NCBI GenBank assembly: GCA_964420605.1
Contig: CAYQUC010000061.1
Span: 1 to 20,232 of the forward strand
DNA length: 20,232 bases
Direction: 5' to 3'
Source of the DNA: CAYQUC01 sp964420605
Lineage (GTDB): Bacteria; Pseudomonadota; Gammaproteobacteria; UBA6429; Thiohalophilaceae
In this document: in pieces, positions 1 through 8,887 of the stretch
Layout: each line of letters opens with the position of its first letter
Numbering within the stretch: the stretch's first letter is position 1
Translations under genes and position numbers: made by a program
Notes under the pieces: model-generated
Told to the model about the DNA's origin: nothing
Databases searched by the model: none
What the model saw: only the letters and a program-made list of their open reading frames with translations

Positions 1-465
1 GGGATATATACGTGTGTCATCAGCAATAACAGCATCACAACCGATATAACAACCAGCTCCAATAATAACGTTTTTACCAATAATCGCATTGTCATCGATA
101 ACACTATTTGCGCCTACACTACAGCTAGGATCAAGTTTAGCGGTTTGCGCAACTACAGCACTGCTGTGAATTTCATTTGATGCTTTTGCAAGTGGATGCA
201 GCAATGTCGCAATTTTCGCATAAGCCAGCTGTGGGTCGATTACGGTAATACAGTTTCTCGAGAATTCGCCCTTGTCACTGTCTTTTAAAATAATTGCACT
301 TGCTGCGCAATTATTTAATTGTTTTTTAAATTTACTATTGGACAAAAAACTTATTTGCCCCTCTGTTGCAGCAGATAATGTCGCAACAGAGTTTATTAAA
401 CAGCTATTGTCCCCAATAACAACGCCATCAACAAGTTTTGAAAGTTCTAAAAGACTGACGCTCAC
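1..465 (-). CDS. lpxD: LpxD, UDP-3-O-acylglucosamine N-acyltransferase (N-terminal part)
   Basis: LpxD adds the second, N-linked 3-hydroxyacyl chain from acyl-ACP to UDP-3-O-acylglucosamine in lipid A synthesis, in the cytoplasm. The 155 visible codons cover the N-terminal uridine-binding domain (roughly residues 1-100) and the first coils of the hexapeptide left-handed beta helix, seen as repeats such as SVGANSVI and NVIIGAGCYIG. The family is about 340 residues, so over half lies beyond the left edge, including the catalytic histidine. I chose the GTG at 465 because the protein begins in register with known LpxD (VSLLELSKLV) and an AAGGAT ribosome-binding site sits 6 nt upstream. It follows skp after a 70-nt gap, as in E. 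coli. The family call comes from recognition of the sequence and is strengthened by context. Confidence 0.93.
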   Translation of the reverse strand, partial: MSVSLLELSKLVDGVVIGDNSCLINSVATLSAATEGQISFLSNSKFKKQLNNCAASAIILKDSDKGEFSRNCITVIDPQLAYAKIATLLHPLAKASNEIHSSAVVAQTAKLDPSCSVGANSVIDDNAIIGKNVIIGAGCYIGCDAVIADDTRIYP

Positions 466-535
466 TCGATTATCCTTAAATTAATACTAAACTATTTTTG
501 GTGTATAAATTAAATATTTGATTCCTGAATTCAGA

Positions 536-1057
536 TTATTTAGTTTTTTTATATTGTTTTTTTAATAATTTTAAAACTTTAGCAGTTACATCAACTCTTT
601 TATTTGCAAATAATACTGCTTCACCAAATATTGCATCGTAATTATTACTTTTTGCGTATTTCACAATAGTTCTAAATACAAGCTTTTGTAATTTATTTAA
701 CTCATCATTTCTTTTTATATTTAAATCTTCATTAAACTCTTGTTTTGCACGTTTAATATCACGTTGCAATATAAAAATAGCTCTTTCTTTTTTTACTTTA
801 TCATCCCTGCTAATAAAAGATACATTCTTACTAAACTCGTTCTCGAGCTTTGTTAATTTTTTTTGATTTTTGGCAATCGCCTTTTCTCTTGGTGCAAATA
901 CATTTTGTAATTTCTCTCTTGCAGAATCAGCTTGTGGCGCATCGCGCATAACCGAAGAGATATCCACAAAACCAATTTTTAATTCCGCAGCAGATAGCCC
1001 AACTGAGCTAGCAAACAAAAATAAAAATAAAAATATTCGGTTATATTTTACTGTCAT
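536..1057 (-). CDS. skp: Skp/OmpH periplasmic chaperone
   Basis: Skp is a trimeric periplasmic chaperone that holds unfolded outer-membrane proteins on their way to the BAM complex. The 173-residue product has a hydrophobic signal peptide (about 1-21, cleavage probably near LSA-AE), followed by the family's opening strand KIGFVDISSVM. A long Lys/Glu-rich helical region (about 50-125) forms the coiled-coil arms, and the C-terminal strands follow. Length suits the family (E. coli 161). A GTG three codons upstream is also in frame. I prefer the ATG at 1057 because AGGTGG lies 5 nt before it, and that ribosome-binding site shares bases with the bamA stop codon. This arrangement would couple skp translation to bamA, the machine it serves. 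Confidence 0.93.
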   Translation of the reverse strand: MTVKYNRIFLFLFLFASSVGLSAAELKIGFVDISSVMRDAPQADSAREKLQNVFAPREKAIAKNQKKLTKLENEFSKNVSFISRDDKVKKERAIFILQRDIKRAKQEFNEDLNIKRNDELNKLQKLVFRTIVKYAKSNNYDAIFGEAVLFANKRVDVTAKVLKLLKKQYKKTK

Positions 1058-1066
1058 TTTCACCAC

Positions 1067-3349
1067 CTAAAAAGCTGAGCCTAGTGTAAATTGGAATGAT
1101 TGTAAATCATCGCCCGGTTGTTCATCAATAGCCGCTGCAAGACTAAATCTCAAAATACCAATGGGTGCTAACCAAATTGCAGAAACACCATACGAAGACC
1201 GTACTTCTCCAAGTTCAACAGGATCATCTTTTCCATAGACAAACCCCGAATCAATGAATAAACTAAATCGAAAGCCTGAAGCCGTGTTACCATCCGAGCT
1301 TGGTAATACTAACTCAATATTGGATAATATTCTTTTATTACCACCAATTGGTCGACCAAGCTCTTTAGTACTAACACTACCAATACTACCTGAATTATAG
1401 CCACGAACTGAGCGACTACCACCTACAAAATAATTTTTATACGGTGGTAATGTTGATGTTCCACCATATCCGTCACCGCCTGCTAATTCTAAATTAGCCA
1501 TGATTGTCCAATCAGACCAAAGCGTAAAAAAATGTCTGGTTTCAAACCGAACTTTATAATACTCAAGATCACCACCCGGTACGGCCACTTCAGTAGTAAC
1601 ACGCGTTTTGTGACCTTTAGTAGCAAATAAACTACGATCACGATTATCAATTTGCCAAGCGGTTGATAACGTAATGGTATCGAACTTAGTACCATTTTCA
1701 TTTGTAAAGTCGACAATCGACGGTACTGTATCAGACCCTGTAATTAATTCTGTTTCTTCATATCCTAACGAGAAATTCATAAATTGATTTTCAGTTAATG
1801 GAATACCGTAACTCAGACTTCCACCAACACTATTGGTATTATAATTAACAATATTAATTTGCCTGGTATCGATACTTCTCGAGAACAATGTAAATCCACG
1901 ACTAACACCATCTAAAGTATAATAAGGATTATTAATACTTAAACGATACGATTTAGTCACCTGACTATTATCAATATTTATGGCAACACGTTTTCCTGTA
2001 CCAACAAAATTATCTTGTGATAAACCAAAATTTAAAATAACTCCTTGAGTATCAGAGAAACCCAAACCAGCAGTAATTTGCCCAGTTGGTCGCTCACTGA
2101 CGGTATAATTTACATCGACTTGATCATTTGTGCCTGCAACTGGTGGTGTTTCAACGTTTACTCTTTCAAAGAAACCCAATCTATTTAAGCGGGTTCTAGA
2201 TTGAGCCACTTTATCGGTCGATAACCAACCATTTTCCATTTGACGTACTTCACGTCGAACTACTTCATCTTTAGTTTTTGTGTTACCACTGATATTAACG
2301 CGTCGAACGTAAACTCGTCGCCCTTGATCAACATATAAATTTAATGCCACCGTTTTAGAATCTTCATCAATATCAGGAATAACATTTACATTTGAAAATG
2401 CATAGCCTAATGCAGATAAACGATTCGTTATATTACTACGACTGATGGAAGTCTTTTTTCGAGAAAAAACATCATTCACACTAATAGGAACAAGATTTCG
2501 AATAACGCTGTCGTTAATTGCATATTCACCTATAATTTTTACTTCTCGAATAGTGTAGGGTGCGCCTTCAGTGACATTAATCGTAATATAAATATCTTGT
2601 TTATCGGGAGATATAGACACTTGAGTAGAGTTTATAGCAAAATTAATGTAACCCCGATCAAGATAATACGATTTTAACTTTTCGAGATCACCTGATAATA
2701 GTTGTTTTGAGTACTGCTTTCTTCCACCAAAAAATCCAGTACCGGCTGATTCAAAAACATTAAGTAACTCTAAATTCTTAAAAATTTTATTACCGACAAT
2801 ATTAATTGCATGAATTTCAGCAGAATCCCCTTCTGCTATTTTAATTTCGACATCAACCCTATTTCGTTCTAAAACAGTAATTTCAGTGTCCACTTTTACA
2901 CTGTACTTACCAAGGCTGTAATATTGTCGTTTAAGTTCTTGTTTCATTCTTTCTAATACAGAAGGATCATAAACTCGACCTTTTATTAAGCCTATTTGTT
3001 TTAACACGCTTTCCAGTGAATCAGTTTGAATATCATCATTACCTTCAAACTTAATTTCGGCTATAGCAGGGCGCTCTGCTACAAAAATAACCAGAACATC
3101 TCCTTCGCGTTCAAAGTGTATATCTTTAAAAGATCCAGTTTTATACAAAGCCTTAATAGCTTGACTACTTAATTTACTAGTAAAATTATCACCAACTTTA
3201 ATTGGTAAATAATTAAAAACCGTACCTAAAGAGATCCGTTGCAGGCCTTCCAGACGAATATCACGCACCTTAAACTCTTCAAATGAATACACATTCGAAC
3301 ATGACAAAACCCCTAAAACCAGTAAACTTATTTTTTTAAACTTAAACAT
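1067..3349 (-). CDS. bamA: BamA, outer membrane protein assembly factor (Omp85)
   Basis: BamA is the core outer-membrane insertase that folds beta-barrel proteins. The 760-residue product starts with a signal peptide (about 1-22, cleavage likely after VYS). Five periplasmic POTRA domains follow over roughly residues 23-420, and a 16-stranded barrel occupies the rest. Diagnostic marks are the L6-loop motif VRGY at 648-651 (VRGF in E. coli) and the final strand FQFTLGSAF ending in an aromatic residue, the usual beta signal. It is slightly shorter than the 810-residue E. coli protein, as is common outside Enterobacteria. The signal peptide contains VLSC, which looks faintly like a lipobox, but BamA is not a lipoprotein. 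It lies 13 nt after rseP and 9 nt before skp. I saw no convincing sigma-E promoter (GGAACTT/TCTGA) within rseP upstream. Confidence 0.97.
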   Translation of the reverse strand: MFKFKKISLLVLGVLSCSNVYSFEEFKVRDIRLEGLQRISLGTVFNYLPIKVGDNFTSKLSSQAIKALYKTGSFKDIHFEREGDVLVIFVAERPAIAEIKFEGNDDIQTDSLESVLKQIGLIKGRVYDPSVLERMKQELKRQYYSLGKYSVKVDTEITVLERNRVDVEIKIAEGDSAEIHAINIVGNKIFKNLELLNVFESAGTGFFGGRKQYSKQLLSGDLEKLKSYYLDRGYINFAINSTQVSISPDKQDIYITINVTEGAPYTIREVKIIGEYAINDSVIRNLVPISVNDVFSRKKTSISRSNITNRLSALGYAFSNVNVIPDIDEDSKTVALNLYVDQGRRVYVRRVNISGNTKTKDEVVRREVRQMENGWLSTDKVAQSRTRLNRLGFFERVNVETPPVAGTNDQVDVNYTVSERPTGQITAGLGFSDTQGVILNFGLSQDNFVGTGKRVAINIDNSQVTKSYRLSINNPYYTLDGVSRGFTLFSRSIDTRQINIVNYNTNSVGGSLSYGIPLTENQFMNFSLGYEETELITGSDTVPSIVDFTNENGTKFDTITLSTAWQIDNRDRSLFATKGHKTRVTTEVAVPGGDLEYYKVRFETRHFFTLWSDWTIMANLELAGGDGYGGTSTLPPYKNYFVGGSRSVRGYNSGSIGSVSTKELGRPIGGNKRILSNIELVLPSSDGNTASGFRFSLFIDSGFVYGKDDPVELGEVRSSYGVSAIWLAPIGILRFSLAAAIDEQPGDDLQSFQFTLGSAF

Positions 3350-3362
3350 ATTCTTATTACAA

Positions 3363-4727
3363 CTACCTAAATAAACCTAATATATCATTATAAATAGCAA
3401 CACTCATAAGCATTGCCAATATTATAATCCCAATACGTTGACCGACCATTTCAAAATTTTCTGAAACTGGGCTGCCTTTAACCATTTCAATTAAATAATT
3501 AAAGAGATGCCCACCGTCTAAAATTGGAATTGGAAATAAGTTAATTAAACCTAAACTAATACTAACAACAGCCAAAAAACTAACAAAAGTTGAAAAACCC
3601 GCACTTGCCGTGATTCCAGCATATTTCGCTATTGTTATTGGACCACTTATTTTATTAACTGAGACTGAACCACTTAACATTTTACCAAAAGTACTTAACA
3701 TAAGCTTGGTATTTACCCATACTTTACTAATCGCTTCGGGTACTGCTTGTAATGGAGAATATTGATAATCGACTTTCATCTCATCAGGATAAACACCCGT
3801 ATCTACCGGTCCCAATCCAATTCGTCCAACAACCTTACCATTTTCAATTTCTTCATTAGGAGTAACAATTAACGCCACTTCCTGTGAATTTCTTTTTACC
3901 AAAAAAGTAAGCTTTTGACCCGCTCTGGAACTAACATATCGTATTAATTTATTCGAGCTATCTATATCTATATTATCAACCTTTAAAATAATGTCATCTA
4001 TTTTAAAGCCAGCTTTAATCGCAGGCTTACCCGCTATTAACCGAACAACTTTAGGGGGGCCCTCAGGTCGCCAAGGATAAATACCGACCGCTTTGTAATA
4101 ATTTGTTAAGGCATCATCAGGATCTATATTTTGAAAATTTAATGTGTATTCAGATACGATGCCATCACTACCCTTGGCTTTTATATTAATCGTTGATTGA
4201 TCCAACAATGCAGGTAACATCGAGCTTATCGCGACACTGATAACAGGGGTTTGTTCACCATCAACCGAGACTATTTCTAAACCTTTCTTTAATCCAGCTC
4301 TTTGTGCTGGAGAATCAGGTACTATTTCACCTATAATTGGTTTTAAATCCGTCACACTCACAACAAACATTAACCAGTACGCAAAAACTGCAAAAATAAA
4401 ATTAAATGCAGGTCCGGCGAAAACGACTGCGAACCGTTTAAAAACACTTTGCCGATTAAACGCTCGATGTACTTCAGTCGATGCAACATCAGATTCTCGT
4501 TCATCAAGCATTTTTACATAGCCACCCAAAGGTATCGCTGCGAAAACAAACTCTATATTATCTTTACCAAATTTTCTTACAAATAATGGTTTTCCAAAAC
4601 CAATCGAAAAACGTAATACTTTAATTCCAAGTTTTCTAGCAACCCAAAAATGACCAAACTCATGAAATGCAATTAAAATTGTAATGGCTATAATAAAATA
4701 AAATAAATTACTAATAATATCTAACAT
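3363..4727 (-). CDS. rseP: RseP, inner-membrane site-2 zinc metalloprotease
   Basis: RseP performs the second, intramembrane cleavage of the anti-sigma factor RseA in the envelope-stress response and clears signal peptides. The 454-residue protein has the zinc motif HEFGH at 22-26 inside the first membrane segment and the third ligand in LDGGH (Asp404). It has two central PDZ domains (roughly 115-310, with the GxxPAQRAGLKKG and GKPAIKAGFKIDD type motifs). C-terminal membrane segments carry NLFPIPILDGG. A TTG four codons upstream would lengthen the protein, but the ATG at 4727 gives MLDIISN, aligning with E. coli MLSFLWD and placing HEFGH at the same numbers. The start lies 4 nt beyond the dxr stop, with an AAGG about 12 nt away inside the dxr end, suggesting coupling. 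Confidence 0.96.
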   Translation of the reverse strand: MLDIISNLFYFIIAITILIAFHEFGHFWVARKLGIKVLRFSIGFGKPLFVRKFGKDNIEFVFAAIPLGGYVKMLDERESDVASTEVHRAFNRQSVFKRFAVVFAGPAFNFIFAVFAYWLMFVVSVTDLKPIIGEIVPDSPAQRAGLKKGLEIVSVDGEQTPVISVAISSMLPALLDQSTINIKAKGSDGIVSEYTLNFQNIDPDDALTNYYKAVGIYPWRPEGPPKVVRLIAGKPAIKAGFKIDDIILKVDNIDIDSSNKLIRYVSSRAGQKLTFLVKRNSQEVALIVTPNEEIENGKVVGRIGLGPVDTGVYPDEMKVDYQYSPLQAVPEAISKVWVNTKLMLSTFGKMLSGSVSVNKISGPITIAKYAGITASAGFSTFVSFLAVVSISLGLINLFPIPILDGGHLFNYLIEMVKGSPVSENFEMVGQRIGIIILAMLMSVAIYNDILGLFR

Positions 4728-4731
4728 GTCA

Positions 4732-5946
4732 TTAGCCAACCTTTTTGATATCTAAATTTATAAAATCAATCGCTCGTTTACGCGCCCGATGATCGCAATC
4801 AACAATTTCTTCAATACTATTAGCATGAACAATTTCTTCAGCTTGTAAAACACTATCGACGACTTTGGGAATATCAATAAATCGAATTTTTGACATTAAA
4901 AATTCCTCTACTGCAATTTCATTTGCTGCATTTAAAACCGTACAAGCTGTACCACCCGCTTCCATAGCATCTCGTGCTAATCTTAGGCATGGAAAACGAT
5001 TTTCATCTGGCGCTTCAAAATCCAATCGAGCTAAAGCGATTATATCTAAGTCGGCAACTCCCGAACTAATTCTCTTTGGCCATGCTAATGCATTTGCAAT
5101 TGGCGTTCGCATATCGGGGTGTCCCAATTGGGCTAATACCGAACCATCTTTATACTGTACCATGGAGTGAATAACGCTTTGAGGATGTACCACAACTTCA
5201 ATTTGATCTGACGTTGCTTGAAACAACCATTTAGCTTCTATAATTTCTAAACCTTTATTCATCATGGTTGCAGAATCAACTGATATTTTTCTACCCATGC
5301 TCCAATTCGGATGCGCACAAGCTTGGTCTGGAGTAATGCTATTTAACTCTTCAGTAGGAATATTTCGAAAGGGTCCTCCTGAACCAGTTAAATAAATTTT
5401 ATTTACACCAATATTATTTAAACCAGTTGAAAGATCATTAGGCAAACACTGAAAAATTGCATTGTGTTCACTATCAATGGGTAACAGTACAGCACCATGT
5501 TGTTTGATTTCATTCATAAAGAGTTCACCAGACATTACCAGCGCTTCTTTATTTGCTAATAGAATGTGCTTTCCTGATCGTGCAGCCGCTAATGATGACT
5601 GTAATCCCGCAGCACCCACAATGGCTGCCATGACATATTTAACGTCGTCTAATGCAGCAACTTTATCTAAAGCATCATGACCAATTAATACTTCTATATC
5701 TAATTTAGCTTCTGTTATTTTAGATTGTAATTGTTTGGCCGCATTACACTCCACCATAACAGCAAAACGAGGTTTAAACTCAATACATTGATTGAATAAC
5801 CGTTCAACCTGACTATGCGCGGTAAGTGCAATGACGTGATAACTCTCTGCATTACAACGAATGACCTCTAAAGTACTTAAGCCGATTGAACCGGTAGAAC
5901 CTAAAATAGTAATACCGTGACTGTTGACCATTATGTCTGAATTCAT
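4732..5946 (-). CDS. dxr: Dxr, 1-deoxy-D-xylulose 5-phosphate reductoisomerase
   Basis: Dxr (IspC) converts DXP to 2-C-methyl-D-erythritol 4-phosphate using NADPH, the first committed step of the MEP isoprenoid pathway, which feeds the UppS reaction encoded upstream. Visible signatures are the NADPH-binding GSTGSIG near the N terminus, LLANKEALVMSG, and the metal and substrate segments PIDSEHNAIFQCL and LTGSGGPFRN. The flexible-loop region MGRKISVDSATMMNKGLE and HPQSVIHSMVQY are also present. The length of about 404 residues fits (E. coli 398). I favour the ATG at 5946 because it overlaps the cdsA stop as ATGA. The ATG at 5931 (399 residues) starts closer to the conserved core and is a real alternative. 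A longer in-frame start at 5973 would run further into cdsA and is unlikely. Confidence 0.95.
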   Translation of the reverse strand: MNSDIMVNSHGITILGSTGSIGLSTLEVIRCNAESYHVIALTAHSQVERLFNQCIEFKPRFAVMVECNAAKQLQSKITEAKLDIEVLIGHDALDKVAALDDVKYVMAAIVGAAGLQSSLAAARSGKHILLANKEALVMSGELFMNEIKQHGAVLLPIDSEHNAIFQCLPNDLSTGLNNIGVNKIYLTGSGGPFRNIPTEELNSITPDQACAHPNWSMGRKISVDSATMMNKGLEIIEAKWLFQATSDQIEVVVHPQSVIHSMVQYKDGSVLAQLGHPDMRTPIANALAWPKRISSGVADLDIIALARLDFEAPDENRFPCLRLARDAMEAGGTACTVLNAANEIAVEEFLMSKIRFIDIPKVVDSVLQAEEIVHANSIEEIVDCDHRARKRAIDFINLDIKKVG

Positions 5947-6773
5947 CCAGGAATACCCATCACCATCAAACATAATAAAAATATTGGGGCTGCGGCTGTT
6001 AAACTATCAATTCGATCAAGAATACCGCCATGTCCTGGTAAAATATTTGAACTGTCTTTTCTATCCGCTTCGCGCTTATATCGGCTCTCTAAAAGATCGC
6101 CTAATATTGAGAATAACACAGTAGCCATGGACAAGATAACGATTGCAAAAGCTTGAACTGTAGGGAATCCATCCTTTATTGTAACTAGTACGGTATAGAT
6201 AGAACTTGCTATTATTGCGCCCCACACGCCTTCCCATGATTTACCTGGACTAACTCTCATGGCCAGTTTCGTTTTACCCCATTTTTTTCCAGTAAAGTAA
6301 GCAGCACTATCTGCAACCCATAAAAGAAGGAGCAATCCAAATAAATAACCAGGACCATACCTGTCATCATTACGTAATACGATGATGGAAATAAAAGGTA
6401 CAATAATAATTAAAACGCCCATTAATCCGTGTCGTGCTTTAAATGTTAATTTTGGATAGGTCATTCCGGCATAACCCAGCACATAGTAAAACATCATTAG
6501 CCAAACGATGAAAGATAGCCCTAAAATTAATAGCAACAAATTATAGTTTGGTGCAATAACTAATAGACCAACAACCATTAATACCGTAATAAATGCAATA
6601 TAAATGGCCTGACTTAATATAGTTTTTAAACCAATTAATCTTGCCCATTCCCATGAAGCCAATATAAAAATGAATCCAGTAAATAAAGTGAAATATGTAT
6701 TTGGTAATTTAAAGATTGCCAATATTACTAATGGTGCAAGAATTACCGCTGTTAAAATACGTAACTTAAGCAT
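5943..6773 (-). CDS. cdsA: CdsA, phosphatidate cytidylyltransferase
   Basis: CdsA makes CDP-diacylglycerol from CTP and phosphatidic acid at the inner membrane, the branch point for all phospholipid headgroups. The 276-residue protein is almost entirely hydrophobic, with about seven or eight membrane segments. Its C-terminal part carries the family signature: SRYKREADRKDSSNILPGH followed by GGILDRID (about residues 228-254), with the metal-binding acidic residues. Length suits the family (E. coli 285). The start overlaps the uppS 3' end by 8 nt and its stop overlaps the dxr start as ATGA, so the three genes are probably translationally linked. Confidence in the family is high because the signature is complete. 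Confidence 0.95.
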   Translation of the reverse strand: MLKLRILTAVILAPLVILAIFKLPNTYFTLFTGFIFILASWEWARLIGLKTILSQAIYIAFITVLMVVGLLVIAPNYNLLLLILGLSFIVWLMMFYYVLGYAGMTYPKLTFKARHGLMGVLIIIVPFISIIVLRNDDRYGPGYLFGLLLLLWVADSAAYFTGKKWGKTKLAMRVSPGKSWEGVWGAIIASSIYTVLVTIKDGFPTVQAFAIVILSMATVLFSILGDLLESRYKREADRKDSSNILPGHGGILDRIDSLTAAAPIFLLCLMVMGIPG

Positions 6774-7536
6774 TTTTAATTTTTTCTACCTGTTCGCCAG
6801 TATGACCAAAGCGTCGTTGCCTTGTCATGTAATCTTGAATTGCCTTTTCCATTTCATCTTCATTAAAATCAGGCCAAAGCGTGTTTGTAAAATATAATTC
6901 CGAATAAGCTAATTGCCATAATAAAAAATTACTTATTCGTTGTTCACCACCGGTACGAATAAACAAATCAGGTTCAGGTAAGGAACTCAAACTCATGTAT
7001 TGCGATATACTCTCTTCTGTAATACTGTCTTTCGATAACACACCGTTATCAATATCCGTGATGATAGTTTTCATAGCATTTGTAATATCCCAACGGCCAC
7101 CATAATTTGCAGCGATTGATAAAACTAAACCTTCATTTGATTGAGTTAATTTTTCAGATGATTTAATTTTATTTTGTAGTTTTTCTGAAAAATTAGAACG
7201 ATTGCCAATAAATTGCATACGCACATTATTTTCATTTAAACTTTTCACTTCTTTTTCTAAGGAGGTAAAAAACAATTCCATTAATGCGCTAACTTCGGAT
7301 TTTGGCCGTTTCCAATTTTCACTTGAAAATGCAAATATTGTTAATGCTTTAATTGAATGTTTTGCGCAATACTGCACAATATCACGCACAACTTTTACGC
7401 CACTACGATGCCCTGCAACTCTTGGTAATAATCGTTTTCGAGCCCAACGACCGTTACCATCCATAATAATCGCGATGTGCTTTGGAAGGTCACCATGAAC
7501 AGTTTCGTTATTTTCTGAGTGGCTGATATTCGTCAT
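6766..7536 (-). CDS. uppS: UppS, undecaprenyl diphosphate synthase
   Basis: UppS (IspU) is a cytoplasmic cis-prenyltransferase that extends farnesyl diphosphate with eight isopentenyl units to make the C55 carrier for peptidoglycan and O-antigen synthesis. Signatures are IIMDGNGRWA with catalytic Asp26 (same number as in E. coli), AFSSENWKRP, the NYGGRWDI segment, and the C-terminal RTGGEQRISNFLLWQ with LYFTNTLWPDF. The length of 256 residues is normal. The gene follows frr after 51 nt, which contain no clear terminator. The ribosome-binding site is weak (GGATATGG directly before the ATG). A tiny ATG GAT ATG GTA TGA reading frame ends across the start codon, probably by chance. Confidence 0.96.
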   Translation of the reverse strand: MTNISHSENNETVHGDLPKHIAIIMDGNGRWARKRLLPRVAGHRSGVKVVRDIVQYCAKHSIKALTIFAFSSENWKRPKSEVSALMELFFTSLEKEVKSLNENNVRMQFIGNRSNFSEKLQNKIKSSEKLTQSNEGLVLSIAANYGGRWDITNAMKTIITDIDNGVLSKDSITEESISQYMSLSSLPEPDLFIRTGGEQRISNFLLWQLAYSELYFTNTLWPDFNEDEMEKAIQDYMTRQRRFGHTGEQVEKIKNA

Positions 7537-7587
7537 ACCATATCCATGGATCAGTTAAGTTAATTGTGTTTGTATTATAATTTTATT

Positions 7588-8145
7588 TTAGATTTCCATT
7601 AAATCTTTTTCTTTAGCATCCAAATGCTTATCAACTGCTGATATATATTTATCAGTCAGTTTTTGTGCACTGTCCTGAGCCTTTCGGTCATCATCTTCAG
7701 TGATATCTTTATCTTTTAACAAAGACTTAAAGTCGCTGATTGCATCACGCCTAATATTTCGAATCGCAACACGTCCACCTTCACCTTCTTGTCGGACGAT
7801 TTTTATCATATCTTTACGTCGTTCTTCAGTTAACGGTGGTAATGGTATTCGAATAATATCGCCGGCCGTCGCTGGATTTAAACCCAATTTTGAATTCATT
7901 ATTGCTTTTTCAACGACAGAAACAAGCGCTTTTTCCCAAACTGAAATAGATAATGTTCGAGAATCTTGAACTGATATATTCGCCACCTGACTCAACGGTA
8001 CTTGAGAGCCATAATAATCAACCGTAATATGATCTAACAAACTCGGATGTGCACGCCCAGTACGTACCTTGGTTAATTCTTGTCGTAAAGATTCTACACT
8101 CTTATTCATGCGTGTATCAGCATCATCTAAAATTTCATCTATCAT
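7588..8145 (-). CDS. frr: Frr, ribosome recycling factor
   Basis: RRF works with EF-G to split post-termination ribosomes into subunits. The 185-residue length is the family standard. Recognisable segments are RMNKSVESLRQELTKVRTGR and HPSLLDHITVDYYG in the first helix and hinge, PLPPLTEERRKDM, and the closing helices DDRKAQDSAQKLTDKYI. The Arg of KVRTGRAHPSLL, important for 23S rRNA contact in the family, is present. The ATG at 8145 is preceded by AGGTGATGTA, whose AG comes from the TAG stop of pyrH, so initiation probably uses ribosomes finishing pyrH. The order rpsB-tsf-pyrH-frr is conserved across many bacteria. Confidence 0.97.
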   Translation of the reverse strand: MIDEILDDADTRMNKSVESLRQELTKVRTGRAHPSLLDHITVDYYGSQVPLSQVANISVQDSRTLSISVWEKALVSVVEKAIMNSKLGLNPATAGDIIRIPLPPLTEERRKDMIKIVRQEGEGGRVAIRNIRRDAISDFKSLLKDKDITEDDDRKAQDSAQKLTDKYISAVDKHLDAKEKDLMEI

Positions 8146-8153
8146 TACATCAC

Positions 8154-8867
8154 CTACTTAACTATCGTGCCGATACTTTCACCGGCTATAATTCGCATCA
8201 AAATGCCGTCTTCGTTCATATCGAAAACTCGAATGGGTATATTATTATCTCGACACAACACTATTGCCGTTGTATCCATTACAGCTAATTTATCTTGAAT
8301 AACCTGGTCATACGACAACTCATCATATCGAGTAGCTGATTTATCCAATTTAGGATCAGCTGAATACACGCCATCCACATTCGTTCCTTTCAAAACAATA
8401 TCAGCATGAATTTCAATGCCGCGTAAACTAGCCGCAGTATCCGTGGTAAAAAATGGATTGCCCGTCCCCGCTGCAAAAATAACAACTCGAGACTTTTCTA
8501 AATGCCGAATTGCTTTTCGACGAATATAATCTTCACAAACTTGATGAATTGGAAGTGCTGACATTACACGCACTTCCAAGCTTTCATGCTCTAGACCATC
8601 TTGTAGTGCTAGAGCATTAATAACAGTAGCAAGCATTCCCATGTGGTCGGCACTGGCTCGGTCCATACCTTCGGTGGCTAAACTAACACCACGAAAAATA
8701 TTACCACCACCAATCACTAAAGCAACCTGAATCCCAGACTCTACTAATTGTGAAACATCAGCAGCAATTTTTTTTATTACGGCAGAGTCTATACCAAACT
8801 CGCCGTCACCCATTAAGGCTTCACCACTTAATTTTAGTAATATCCGTTGGTATTTTGGTTTACTCAC
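8154..8867 (-). CDS. pyrH: PyrH, UMP kinase
   Basis: PyrH phosphorylates UMP to UDP with ATP in pyrimidine nucleotide synthesis. In this family it is a hexamer, activated by GTP and inhibited by UTP. The 237-residue amino-acid-kinase-fold protein shows LLKLSGEALMG near the N terminus, VIGGGNIFRG, the UMP-binding DHMGMLAT, GTGNPFFTTDTAA, and the late DMNEDGILMRIIAGE segment. The start is a GTG at 8867 (GTG AGT AAA), supported by AAGGA 5 nt upstream and by alignment with the usual N terminus. It lies 20 nt after tsf. The stop codon TAG is embedded in the frr ribosome-binding site. Confidence 0.97.
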   Translation of the reverse strand: MSKPKYQRILLKLSGEALMGDGEFGIDSAVIKKIAADVSQLVESGIQVALVIGGGNIFRGVSLATEGMDRASADHMGMLATVINALALQDGLEHESLEVRVMSALPIHQVCEDYIRRKAIRHLEKSRVVIFAAGTGNPFFTTDTAASLRGIEIHADIVLKGTNVDGVYSADPKLDKSATRYDELSYDQVIQDKLAVMDTTAIVLCRDNNIPIRVFDMNEDGILMRIIAGESIGTIVK

Positions 8868-8887
8868 AGGAATCCTTATTTTGATTG

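Noticed and set aside
272..484. Plus-strand 70-codon open frame opposite lpxD
   Set aside because: It lies antisense to a well-recognised lpxD, has no family resemblance and no convincing ribosome-binding site.
870..1070. Plus-strand 66-codon open frame opposite skp
   Set aside because: It is the antisense shadow of the skp signal peptide and helix region; skp itself matches its family end to end.
3283..3349. Lipobox-like VLSC in the BamA signal peptide
   Set aside because: BamA is an integral barrel protein, Leu at -2 is poor for a lipobox, and a normal signal peptidase I site (VYS-FE) lies a few residues later.
1067..3660. Sigma-E promoter for bamA-skp inside rseP or bamA
   Set aside because: GAACTT-like sequences occur, but none is followed by TCTGA at 16-17 nt, so no site can be supported.
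7535..7549. Tiny ATG GAT ATG GTA TGA frame overlapping the uppS start
   Set aside because: Four codons with no separate ribosome-binding site; such a frame is expected by chance, and nothing supports a leader peptide.
8049..8288. Plus-strand 79-codon open frame across the frr/pyrH junction
   Set aside because: It overlaps two conserved genes on the opposite strand and shows no recognisable protein features.
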